The translations under genes were made by a program, and so were the position numbers. From NCBI GenBank assembly GCA_965262505.1, contig CBDHFM010000030.1, positions 2,232,001 through 2,296,000 on the forward strand: DNA of 64,000 bases, in the 5' to 3' direction. Each line of letters begins with the position of its first letter. Position 1 is the first letter of the stretch. This DNA comes from JACPPO01 sp965262505. GTDB lineage: Bacteria; Acidobacteriota; Vicinamibacteria; Vicinamibacterales; UBA2999. Below, one piece after another: positions 51,412 to 59,570 of the stretch. The notes under the pieces are model-generated. The model saw only the letters and a program-made list of their open reading frames with translations, had not been told where the DNA came from and searched no databases.

Positions 51412-53175
51412 CTAGATCAGCCCTTCGATCCGCTGCAGCAGATCGAGCTTTCGCGCCCACAGCGCGTCGATTCGCTCGCCGTGCTGGGCGGCGCCCAGCT
51501 CCTGCAAGCGGTCGATTTCACCCTGGATGGCCGTGTGTTCGCGCTCGCACCGCAACCGCTTGATGATCCGCGCGCACCCGCCCGCATCCGTCACATGGGG
51601 TTCCGGCTCGCTTGCAATGGCGGTCACGAGTTGAGAGTCCACAGTACTGAGACGCTCGAGAAGCACGGCTGGCGAGAATCCTTTATCTTCGTTCAGTTTC
51701 CGCGCAAGATCCAGCACTGAACGGGCGGACAGCCCCTCGAGGTCGTCGGCGTCCAGGGCTCCAAGCGCCGGCAGGGCCCGTTCCGGTTCGTGCAGAAGCA
51801 GCCAGATCAGCCCTTTTTCAGCCTTTGTCACCTGGCCGACGTTCGGCATCTCCCGGGCGGTCAGGGTGGTCCGCCGCTGGGCGGCCGCCCGCCGGATCTC
51901 GGCTCGGACCACCTCATCCGTGACCCGGGCCTTGTGGGCGAGGCGGTCGGCAAAGCGGTCGCGTACGGTCAGATCGGGAATTCGGCCGGCAATCGGCAGC
52001 ATGTCAGACAGGAACTTGACCCGGCCTTCGTCGGTGTTCAGGTTATGGCCCGCCGCGGCCCGGTCCAGCAGATATTCCAGATACGGGCGCGACTGGCGCA
52101 GGCGTTCGCGGTATCCCTCATGGCGATGCTTCCGCACATACGTATCGGGATCCTCGCCCGCCGGCAGTATGGCCACGTTCACCTCGAACCCTTCGGCAAC
52201 CAGCAGTTCACAGGATTTCGCAGTGGCGCCCTGGCCGGCCGCGTCGGGGTCGAAACTGAGCACGACCTTGCCGGTGAAGCGGCGTAGCTGTTGGGCCTGT
52301 GTCGGCGTGAGGGCGGTGCCGCATGAGGCCACGACGGCGTGAAACCCGGCCTGGTAGACCTGCGCAAAGTCGAAATAGCCCTCCACCAGCACGGCAACGC
52401 CTCCTTTTCTGATCGCCGCCTTGCTCAGGCTCAGCCCGTACAGCGTTCGGCTTTTCGAGTAGATCGCGGTTTCCGGCGAGTTCAGGTACTTCGGCTGCTG
52501 GTCGGCGTCGATCGCGCGGCCACCGAACGCGATGACGGAGCCGGTGTCGCGGCTGATGGGAATCATCAGCCGGTTCCGGAAGCGATCGATGACGTTGCCG
52601 TCATCGCGCTGGACGAGCAGCCCGGCGCGGAGCAGCAGCCCCTCCGAGAAGCCCTGTTCGACGAGCGCCCGCTTCAGGCCGTCACGCCCAGGCGGCGCGA
52701 ACCCCAGCCCCAGCGCCTCGCTCGTGGCGTCGGTGATGCCGCGGCCCGAAATCTGGTTGCGGATGCGCGCGCCGGCCGGGGACGCGAGCTGCTTGCGGAA
52801 CCAGGCCGCGGCCACCTCGTGCACCTTGAGCAGCCCTTCGCGCTCGGCCGTGCTGGCCCGCTGCTCATCGTTCTGTTCCAGCTCCGGTGGCGTCATCCCG
52901 AAGCGTTGCGCAAGCTGCTTGACGGCGTCCTGAAACCCCACCTTGTCGTGCAGCTCGAGAAACTTGAAGACGTCTCCTCCGACTCCGCATCCGAAGCAGT
53001 GAAAGAACCCTTTGTCACGGTTGACATGGAATGACGGCGTCTTCTCGCCATGAAACGGGCAGAGCCCCTTGTACGTGGCGCCCGCTTTCTTCAGCGACAC
53101 GTAGTCCTGAATCACGGCGACGATGTCGGCGTGATGCTTCAGGTCGTCGATGAACTGCTGCGGAAACAACGCCAA
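51412..53175 (-). CDS. dnaG: DNA primase DnaG
   Basis: 587 residues. CHC2 zinc finger with C39, H42, C60 and C63 (CPFHGEKTPSFH, FFHCFGCG). The RNA-polymerase-like core follows, with FGGRAIDADQQPKYLNSPET, the TOPRIM VLVEGYFDFAQVYQAG and VLSFDPDAAGQGAT, and a C-terminal helical domain for DnaB contact. It makes primers at replication forks. Two bases separate it from mutS2 and 22 from rpoD. Confidence 0.97.
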   Translation of the reverse strand: MALFPQQFIDDLKHHADIVAVIQDYVSLKKAGATYKGLCPFHGEKTPSFHVNRDKGFFHCFGCGVGGDVFKFLELHDKVGFQDAVKQLAQRFGMTPPELEQNDEQRASTAEREGLLKVHEVAAAWFRKQLASPAGARIRNQISGRGITDATSEALGLGFAPPGRDGLKRALVEQGFSEGLLLRAGLLVQRDDGNVIDRFRNRLMIPISRDTGSVIAFGGRAIDADQQPKYLNSPETAIYSKSRTLYGLSLSKAAIRKGGVAVLVEGYFDFAQVYQAGFHAVVASCGTALTPTQAQQLRRFTGKVVLSFDPDAAGQGATAKSCELLVAEGFEVNVAILPAGEDPDTYVRKHRHEGYRERLRQSRPYLEYLLDRAAAGHNLNTDEGRVKFLSDMLPIAGRIPDLTVRDRFADRLAHKARVTDEVVRAEIRRAAAQRRTTLTAREMPNVGQVTKAEKGLIWLLLHEPERALPALGALDADDLEGLSARSVLDLARKLNEDKGFSPAVLLERLSTVDSQLVTAIASEPEPHVTDAGGCARIIKRLRCEREHTAIQGEIDRLQELGAAQHGERIDALWARKLDLLQRIEGLI

Positions 53176-53177
53176 CG

Positions 53178-55655
53178 TCAGTCCTTCAAGTACGCGATCG
53201 TCGCGCCGCTCCCGCCCTGGTTCTGCGGCGCCGCTTCGAACCGCTCCACGAGCGGATGGTGCTTCAGAAACTCCGCCACCGCTCGGCGAAGCGTCCCGGT
53301 ACCGTGGCCGTGGACGATCCGCAGCTCGACCAGATCGGTGGAGATCGACTCATCGAGGAACTTCTCCAGTCGTGCCAGTGCATCGTCCGCGGTCGAGCCG
53401 ATCACATTCAACTCCGACAGCAGCCCCGGGCGCGGCTGAAGCTCCACGTTGACGCTGACCATCGACGCTGCGGGAGCCTCTTCGATAACCCGAAGATCGG
53501 CCACGGCGGCGCGCAGCCGCTTGCCGCGCACGTCGACCTCGGCGCGGCTGCCGTGCAGCTCGATGACGACGCCTTCGAGGCCAAGTGCGCCGACGGTGAC
53601 ACGCGAGCCGGTTTCGACGGGGACGGATGGCGGTACGGTGGCGCCGCGGCCCTCGACACTGCCCTTGACACTACCGCTGACACTGTCCTTGACACGATCG
53701 GCGATCCGATCCAGAGCCGCGCGCGCGGCGGCCCTGGTTGCGCCGGTGTCGCCCGTATTCAAGCCGGCGGCGCGCAGCCGCTCGCCGCTCTTGAGCCGTA
53801 CCGCCGCCTGTTCGGAGAGCGCGGCGGCCCGGGTTTTTAGGCCTTCGATCACGGCGTCGATCTCGCGTCGCGCGTCGCGCAGGTGATCGTCGAGCTTGCT
53901 GTCGAGGCGGCGACGGACCTTGTCCTCGCGATCGCGCACCGCGTCCTCACGCGATCGCAGCTTCTGACCGGCGTCGCTCACGGCAGTGCGTTCACGCGCG
54001 AAAGCCTGCCGCTCCTGCTCCAGCGCACGAACGTCGTTGTCGATTCGCGCCAGGTGTTCGGCGAGCTGTTTCTCGGGCTCCGTCAGGTTGTCGCGCGCCG
54101 TCGCGATGACCGATTGCGGCATGCCCAGCCGCGCGGCGATCTCTAGGGCGAGGCTTCGGCCCGGCGATCCGTAGGCGATGTGGTACGTCGGCGCAAAGGT
54201 GTCCTGGTTGAACCCGAAGGCGGCGCCGGAGACCCCCTCCGTCGTCGAGGCATAGGACTTCAGCGAGTCGTAGTGCGTCGTCGCAATCAGATGCGCGCCG
54301 CGCTCGCGGAAGTGATCGATCACGGCGATCCCGAGCGCGCCGCCCTCGACCGGATCCGTTCCGGCCCCGACTTCGTCGAGCAGCACGAGCGCGGGAAGCG
54401 CCAGGTCGCGGTCCATGGACACCACGTTCGCGATGTGCGCGGAAAAGGTGCTGAGGCTCGCCGAGATCGACTGCTCGTCGCCGATGTCGGCGAAGAGCGA
54501 CTGGAACACCGGCAGGCTCGACCCTTTTTCGACGGGGATATGGAGGCCGGCCTGTGCCATCGCGGCGAGCAAGCCGGCCGTCTTGAGCGCCACCGTCTTG
54601 CCGCCGGTATTGGGCCCCGTGACGACGAGCACGTGCGCCGGTGGCACGAGCAGGATGTCCACGGGGACGGGATCGGGCGTTGGCGATCCAGTGTCGCGGT
54701 TCAGTCGCTCGTTGACTTTCCGCATGAGCAGCGGATGCCGCGCGCCCCGTAACTGGAACGTCCCGTCGCCGGCAGTCGCCGGCTCGATTCCACCGACGAG
54801 ACGGGAGAAGCGGGCGCGCGCCTGGATCACGTCCAGCTCGGTGGCGACGTCGACCGTGCGGCGGACGTCGGCAGGACGCCGCCGGAAGGCGTCCGTCAGC
54901 GCAAGCAGGATGCGACGAATCTCGTCGCGCTCCTGCTCCTCGAGCGCCACGATGTCGTTGTTGATGTCCACGGTACCGAGCGGTTCGAGGAAGAGGCTGG
55001 CGCCGCTCGCGGACGTGCCGTGGACGATGCCAGGTACGGCCGACCGGTGCTCGGAGCGGACGACCAGCACATAACGACCATTGCGGTCCGTGACAACCTG
55101 TTCCTGGAGGTACTTGGCGGTGTCCCGCCCTCGAAGGAAGGACTCGAGCGTGGTGCGCAGGCGGGCGCGCTGTGTGCGCAGGCGTTCCCTGATGCCGGCC
55201 AGCGCCGGGGTCGCGTCGTCCGCGACCTCGCCCGAGGCGTCGATCTTCCGCCTGACGTCGGCGACCTCCCCCGCGAACGAGGCGACCGCCTCGACCAGTG
55301 TGCGGAGGACCGGAAACGTGTTGCCGAGCTTGGCGACCACGTCGCGCGACTGTTCGACCGACTCGAGGAAGTCGGCAAGCGCGGTCAGGCGCAGCGGCTC
55401 CAGCGCGCGGCCGTCAACGGCCACCGCGTCAAGGATGGCGTCCAGGTCCGTCGGCGCACGGAGTGGGAAACCCGGGTGGTCGGCGAGAAACCGGGTGCCT
55501 TCGCTTGTGGCCCGTTGCGCGGCGGCGATCTCGGCGGCGCTTGTCGAGGGGTGCAGCTCCGCCAGTCGATCGTCTCCGGTCGGCGTCACTGCCAGGCCCC
55601 TGACGACCGAGACAATGCGATCGAATTCGAGGGCCCGCAGCGTGCCCGGGTGCAT
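53178..55655 (-). CDS. mutS2: Endonuclease MutS2
   Basis: 825 residues from MHPGTLRALEFDRIV; the frame stays open about 185 codons further upstream, but that part is antisense to larB and is not MutS2-like. Walker A VVTGPNTGGKTVALK (about 344-358), Walker B ALVLLDEVGAGTDP, switch ATTHYDSLKSYA, a long coiled coil, and a C-terminal Smr nuclease domain (ELRIVHGHGTGTLRRAVAEF). MutS2 resolves recombination or rescues collided ribosomes depending on species. Confidence 0.95.
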   Translation of the reverse strand: MHPGTLRALEFDRIVSVVRGLAVTPTGDDRLAELHPSTSAAEIAAAQRATSEGTRFLADHPGFPLRAPTDLDAILDAVAVDGRALEPLRLTALADFLESVEQSRDVVAKLGNTFPVLRTLVEAVASFAGEVADVRRKIDASGEVADDATPALAGIRERLRTQRARLRTTLESFLRGRDTAKYLQEQVVTDRNGRYVLVVRSEHRSAVPGIVHGTSASGASLFLEPLGTVDINNDIVALEEQERDEIRRILLALTDAFRRRPADVRRTVDVATELDVIQARARFSRLVGGIEPATAGDGTFQLRGARHPLLMRKVNERLNRDTGSPTPDPVPVDILLVPPAHVLVVTGPNTGGKTVALKTAGLLAAMAQAGLHIPVEKGSSLPVFQSLFADIGDEQSISASLSTFSAHIANVVSMDRDLALPALVLLDEVGAGTDPVEGGALGIAVIDHFRERGAHLIATTHYDSLKSYASTTEGVSGAAFGFNQDTFAPTYHIAYGSPGRSLALEIAARLGMPQSVIATARDNLTEPEKQLAEHLARIDNDVRALEQERQAFARERTAVSDAGQKLRSREDAVRDREDKVRRRLDSKLDDHLRDARREIDAVIEGLKTRAAALSEQAAVRLKSGERLRAAGLNTGDTGATRAAARAALDRIADRVKDSVSGSVKGSVEGRGATVPPSVPVETGSRVTVGALGLEGVVIELHGSRAEVDVRGKRLRAAVADLRVIEEAPAASMVSVNVELQPRPGLLSELNVIGSTADDALARLEKFLDESISTDLVELRIVHGHGTGTLRRAVAEFLKHHPLVERFEAAPQNQGGSGATIAYLKD

Positions 55656-55681
55656 AAGTGAACTCAGATATCCTTCGTCGT

Positions 55682-55722
55682 TGGTCTCTGGTCTGTCGTC
55701 AAGGCCCAAAGACCAGAGACCA
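55682..55722. terminator. Inverted repeat between larB and mutS2
   Basis: Arms TGGTCTCTGGTCT (55682-55694) and AGACCAGAGACCA (55710-55722) are perfect 13-base complements with a 15-base loop. No T-run follows, so intrinsic termination is uncertain; it could also protect transcript ends. It separates larB from mutS2, both on the minus strand. Confidence 0.5.
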
Positions 55723-55735
55723 GAGACTACAGACC

Positions 55736-56503
55736 TCAAAGATGATTGATCAGGCTGGCCATGCAGGCGCCGCCGAAACCGCTGTCGATATTGACGACCG
55801 CCACGCCGTTCGCGCAACCGTTCAGCATGCCCAGCAACGCCGCCACGCCGCCAAAGCTCGCCCCGTAGCCGACGCTCGTCGGCACCGCGATGACCGGGAC
55901 CTTGACCAGTCCCGCCACGACACTGGGCAACGCGCCTTCCATGCCGGCGACAACGACGATCACGCGCGCACTGTGAAGTCGGGCCTGCTCGGACAACAGC
56001 CGGTGCAGCCCGGCGACGCCGACATCGTAGAGACGGTCGATCTGGTTGCCCATCAGTTCGGCTGTGACCGCCGCTTCCTCGGCGATCGGAAGGTCGGATG
56101 TACCGGCACAGGCAATGAGAATCGTCCCCTTTCCGGCCGGCACGTCGCCCTGCGCCAGCGTGATGGCGCGTGCCACCGGGTGATAGACGGCGCCAGGCAC
56201 TCGCGCGCACACCGCGTCGTAGGCCTCGGGGTCGGCACGCGTGACCAACAGCGCCTGCCCCTGCGCCACGATCTTCTCGGCGATGGCAGCGATCTGGGAC
56301 GGCGTCTTGCCGATGCCCAGGATCACCTCGGGGAATCCCTGCCGGAGTTCCCGGTGCGTATCGACCCGCGCAAATCCGATGTCCTCGAACGGCGCGGCGC
56401 GAAGCGCCGTGAGGATGAGGCCCGCGGCGGTCGATGGGTCGAGGTCGCCGCGCCTGACGCGATCGAAGAGGTCCTGCAGCTCGGGAGCGGTCATGACGGT
56501 CAT
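55736..56503 (-). CDS. larB: Nickel-pincer cofactor biosynthesis protein LarB
   Basis: 255 residues. PurE-like fold: KTPSQIAAIAEKIVAQGQAL, ILIACAGTSDLPIAEEAAVT, VVVAGMEGALPSVVAGLV and VIAVPTSVGYGASFGGVAAL. LarB carboxylates nicotinic acid adenine dinucleotide to start synthesis of the LarA nickel cofactor. No larC, larE or larA lies nearby, so the rest of the pathway would be elsewhere. Two near-adjacent ATGs (codons 1 and 4) are possible starts. Confidence 0.92.
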   Translation of the reverse strand: MTVMTAPELQDLFDRVRRGDLDPSTAAGLILTALRAAPFEDIGFARVDTHRELRQGFPEVILGIGKTPSQIAAIAEKIVAQGQALLVTRADPEAYDAVCARVPGAVYHPVARAITLAQGDVPAGKGTILIACAGTSDLPIAEEAAVTAELMGNQIDRLYDVGVAGLHRLLSEQARLHSARVIVVVAGMEGALPSVVAGLVKVPVIAVPTSVGYGASFGGVAALLGMLNGCANGVAVVNIDSGFGGACMASLINHL

Positions 56504-56518
56504 GATGGGCTGGTGGCG

Positions 56519-56546
56519 TTGATTTGGCTCAACCCGGCAGTATAAT
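56519..56546 (+). promoter_or_regulatory. Sigma-70-type promoter for glycosyltransferase gene
   Basis: TTGATT at 56519-56524 and TATAAT at 56541-56546 with a 16-base spacer, 34 bases before the glycosyltransferase ATG and divergent from larB. Both hexamers are close to consensus. Confidence 0.6.
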
Positions 56547-56580
56547 CACGGACGGTGCATACTGCGGAAGTCCTCACCGT

Positions 56581-58068
56581 ATGACCCCCATTGAAACGCT
56601 CACACTCGCAGTCTATTTCTTCGTCCTCGTCATTCTGGCCGTGTACGGGTGGCACCGTTATTACCTTGTGTACCTGTACATGAAGCACAAGGATCGCCAG
56701 CCCACGCCGCTGGGGTCCTTCGAGACGTTGCCACGCGTCACGGTTCAGCTTCCCATCTACAACGAGATGTACGTCGCCGAACGTCTGATCGACGCGGTCT
56801 GCCAACTCGACTATCCGCGGGACCTCCTCGAGATCCAGGTACTGGACGATTCGGTCGACGAAACGACAGCCGTAGCGGAGCGCGCGGTGCGTCGCCACGC
56901 CGCGGCCGGCATTCATATCACGTGCCTGCACCGCACGGATCGCACCGGCTACAAGGCGGGAGCGCTCGAGGCGGGGCTCCAGGTCGCAGCCGGTGAGTAC
57001 GTCGCGATCTTCGACGCCGACTTCATTCCCACGCCGGACTTCCTGCGCCGGACCGTGCCTTTTTTCACCGATCCGAAAGTGGCGATGGTGCAGGCCCGCT
57101 GGGGCCACGTCAACCAGGACTACTCGCTGCTCACCAAGATTCAGTCGATTCTCCTGGACGGCCACTTCGTGCTCGAGCACGGGAGCCGCAGTCGCTCCGG
57201 CCTCTTCTTCAACTTCAACGGCACGGCCGGCATCTGGCGCCGATCGGCGATCGAGGACGCCGGGGGCTGGCAGCATGACACGCTGACCGAAGATCTCGAT
57301 CTGAGCTACCGGGCGCAGCTTCGGGGCTGGCAGTTCGTGTTCTTGCAGGACCTCGTCGCGCCGGCCGAGTTGCCGGTGGAGATGAATGCCTTCAAGTCCC
57401 AACAGCACCGCTGGGCCAAGGGATCGATTCAGACCTGCCGCAAAGTGCTGCCGCGAATTCTGCGCTCCAACCTGCCGCTCGGCGTGAAGACGGAGGCGTT
57501 CTATCACCTGACGGCCAACTTCAATTACGTGTTGATGGGCGTCCTCTCGGTGCTGATGGCGCCGGCGATGGTCATCCGCTACAACATGGGCTGGTACGAG
57601 ATGTTGCTCATCGACGTCCCGTTGTTCATCGCGGCGACGGCATCGGTGTGCAACTTCTACATGGTCTGCCAGCGTGAGCTGCACAGGGACTGGATGACCC
57701 GGCTGAAATATCTTCCGTTCCTGCTGTCGGTTGGCATCGGTCTGACTGTCAACAACACGCGCGCGGTCCTCGAGGGGCTCTTCAACCGGCAGAGCGAGTT
57801 CGTGCGCACGCCGAAGTACTGCATCGAGGGACAGGCCGATGAATGGATCGGCAAGAAATACCGCGAGAGCGTCGCCGTCCAGCCGATGATCGAGCTCACG
57901 CTCGGCCTCTACTTCACGGCCACCGTGTTTTACGCGCTGGCCAACGGCATCTATGCCACGGTACCGTTCCTCGTGCTCTTTCAGGTCGGATTCCTGTACA
58001 CCGCGCTTCTCTCCATCGTGCAGCAGTTCGCCGGCAGCGACGTGGTTCTGAAACCGGAAGAAGTCTAG
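56581..58068 (+). CDS. Cellulose-synthase-like family-2 glycosyltransferase
   Basis: 495 residues from MTPIETLTLAVYFF; an upstream in-frame ATG precedes the promoter and is rejected. One N-terminal membrane helix, the GT-A domain with VTVQLPIYNEMYVAERL, FDADFIPTPDF (about 144), TEDLDLSYRAQLRGW (about 236) and QQHRWAKG (about 274), then four C-terminal membrane helices. It is a processive inner-membrane beta-glycan synthase-like enzyme of the CsbB/IcaA/bcs-like group; the sugar is unknown. Confidence 0.88.
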   Translation: MTPIETLTLAVYFFVLVILAVYGWHRYYLVYLYMKHKDRQPTPLGSFETLPRVTVQLPIYNEMYVAERLIDAVCQLDYPRDLLEIQVLDDSVDETTAVAERAVRRHAAAGIHITCLHRTDRTGYKAGALEAGLQVAAGEYVAIFDADFIPTPDFLRRTVPFFTDPKVAMVQARWGHVNQDYSLLTKIQSILLDGHFVLEHGSRSRSGLFFNFNGTAGIWRRSAIEDAGGWQHDTLTEDLDLSYRAQLRGWQFVFLQDLVAPAELPVEMNAFKSQQHRWAKGSIQTCRKVLPRILRSNLPLGVKTEAFYHLTANFNYVLMGVLSVLMAPAMVIRYNMGWYEMLLIDVPLFIAATASVCNFYMVCQRELHRDWMTRLKYLPFLLSVGIGLTVNNTRAVLEGLFNRQSEFVRTPKYCIEGQADEWIGKKYRESVAVQPMIELTLGLYFTATVFYALANGIYATVPFLVLFQVGFLYTALLSIVQQFAGSDVVLKPEEV

Positions 58069-58129
58069 CCGCCAGGGCGAAGGTCGCAGGGCAGTCTCAG
58101 GACAGGGTCTCAGAGCAAGGGTCGATCCT

Positions 58130-59269
58130 ATGGCAACGACGGAGAAAGCGAGGGGAGGACTCGAGGAGGTCGTCGCGGCCTCGTCCTCGATCTGCTATCT
58201 CGACGGCGATCGCGGTGTGCTCGCTTACTGCGGATACGACATCCACGATCTCGCCAAGTCCGCCACCTTCGAGGAAGTCTGCTACCTGCTCTGGCACCGG
58301 CGTCTGCCGACACGGGCGGAGCTGGGTGACCTGCAGTCGCAGCTCGCTGCCGCGCGGCCGTTGCCGGAGGCGATTCATCGATTGATGCGCTCGCTGCCGC
58401 CGGTGGACGCCATGGACGCACTGCGCACCCTCACGTCCGCGCTCGGCCACTACGATTCGGAGGCCGGCGACGCGTCGCCGGCCGCGCAGTACCGCAAGGC
58501 CGTCCGTCTCACCGCGCAGGTAAGTTCCGTGGTGGCCACATGGGGCCGGCTCCAGGCCGGCGGCGGCGCCATCGAGCCCGACCCGGTGATGGGGCACGCC
58601 GCGAACTTCCTGTACATGCTCACAGGCGAGCGCCCGGGCGCGACCGAGATTCGCGCCTTCGACGTGGCGCTCACGCTGCACGCCGATCATGAGCTCAACG
58701 CGTCCACGTTCGCCGGCCGCGTGGCGGCGGCGACGCTGACCGATATCTACTCAGCCGCCGTGGCCGCGGTCGGTGCGCTCAAGGGTCCGCTGCACGGCGG
58801 CGCGAATGCCGATGTGATGAGGCTGCTGCTCGACCTGGGACAGACGGCCGGCGGCGACCGCGTGGACCAGGTCATCCAGGGCAAGCTCGCGCGCAAGGAG
58901 AAGATTCCGGGTTTCGGCCACAGGGTCTACCGAACCGAGGACCCGCGCGCGACCCACCTGCGGCAGATGTCACGCGAGCTCGGCAAGCGCGCCGGCAACA
59001 CCGCCTGGTTCGACATGTCGGAGCGGATCGAAGCGCTCGTGAAGAGCGAGAAGAAGCTGAACCCGAACGTCGACTTCTACTCGGCCTCCACCTATTACAC
59101 GCTCGGCATCCCGATCGATCTCTACACGCCGATCTTCGCGGTCAGCCGGATGTCGGGCTGGACCGCGCACATCCTCGAGCAGTACGCGAACAATCGGCTG
59201 ATCCGCCCGCGCGCCGATTACACCGGCCCCGCGTACCCGCAGCGACTCATCCCGCTCGATCAGCGGTAG
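58130..59269 (+). CDS. gltA: Citrate synthase (type II short form)
   Basis: 379 residues. Conserved blocks: YLDGDRGVLAYCGYDIHDLA, ADHELNASTFAGRV, KGPLHGGANADVMRLL with the catalytic His near 222, GFGHRVYRTEDPRA with His near 263, and PNVDFYSASTYYTLGIP with the catalytic Asp. It condenses oxaloacetate with acetyl-CoA; a 2-methylcitrate role cannot be excluded by sequence alone, but no prp genes are present. It stands 61 bases after the glycosyltransferase gene. Confidence 0.92.
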   Translation: MATTEKARGGLEEVVAASSSICYLDGDRGVLAYCGYDIHDLAKSATFEEVCYLLWHRRLPTRAELGDLQSQLAAARPLPEAIHRLMRSLPPVDAMDALRTLTSALGHYDSEAGDASPAAQYRKAVRLTAQVSSVVATWGRLQAGGGAIEPDPVMGHAANFLYMLTGERPGATEIRAFDVALTLHADHELNASTFAGRVAAATLTDIYSAAVAAVGALKGPLHGGANADVMRLLLDLGQTAGGDRVDQVIQGKLARKEKIPGFGHRVYRTEDPRATHLRQMSRELGKRAGNTAWFDMSERIEALVKSEKKLNPNVDFYSASTYYTLGIPIDLYTPIFAVSRMSGWTAHILEQYANNRLIRPRADYTGPAYPQRLIPLDQR

Positions 59270-59288
59270 TCGGAAACCTGGCGCCGGT

Positions 59289-59382
59289 CAGCGCCGCCAT
59301 GTGACTCCGAAAAACCCATGGGTCCACCCTTGATCCATGTCGTTCTTGATGAACGGGTTTTTCTCCGCACATGGCGGCGCTG
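59289..59382 (+). terminator. Long nested hairpin after citrate synthase
   Basis: Outer arms CAGCGCCGCCATGTG (59289-59303) and CACATGGCGGCGCTG (59368-59382) are exact complements; an inner pair GAAAAACCC/GGGTTTTTC (59309-59317 and 59355-59363) continues the stem. The terminal loop holds ATCCATGTCGTTCTTGATG. It lies 20 bases past the stop codon, so a terminator or mRNA-stabilising structure is likely. From 59383 to 59570 only a TATAAT at 59511-59516 and a short CTCGATGTAC repeat are visible. Confidence 0.6.
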
Positions 59383-59570
59383 CCCCGCACGTGGCACCAC
59401 TGCCCGTCGCCGTTGACGGCGCTCGATGTACCGTTTAGAGACTTGAAAGGAGTGCAGAGCACTCGATGTACGGCCGTCGAGATCTGAACGGAAACTGGGC
59501 CCGAATCGACTATAATTGCCCGGTTAATTCAGGTTTTCTGAGTTTCTGCGGGTCAGTCCAGAGTGTGATC

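Noticed and set aside
49731..51563. 610-codon open frame antisense to rpoD and dnaG
   Set aside because: It is a shadow of the high-GC coding frame on the other strand; its composition is Arg/Asp/Leu-rich with no domain, while the minus strand encodes unmistakable RpoD.
55656..56210. N-terminal extension of MutS2 by about 185 residues
   Set aside because: The extra part overlaps larB in another frame and has no MutS2 features; MHPGTLRALEF is the usual start.
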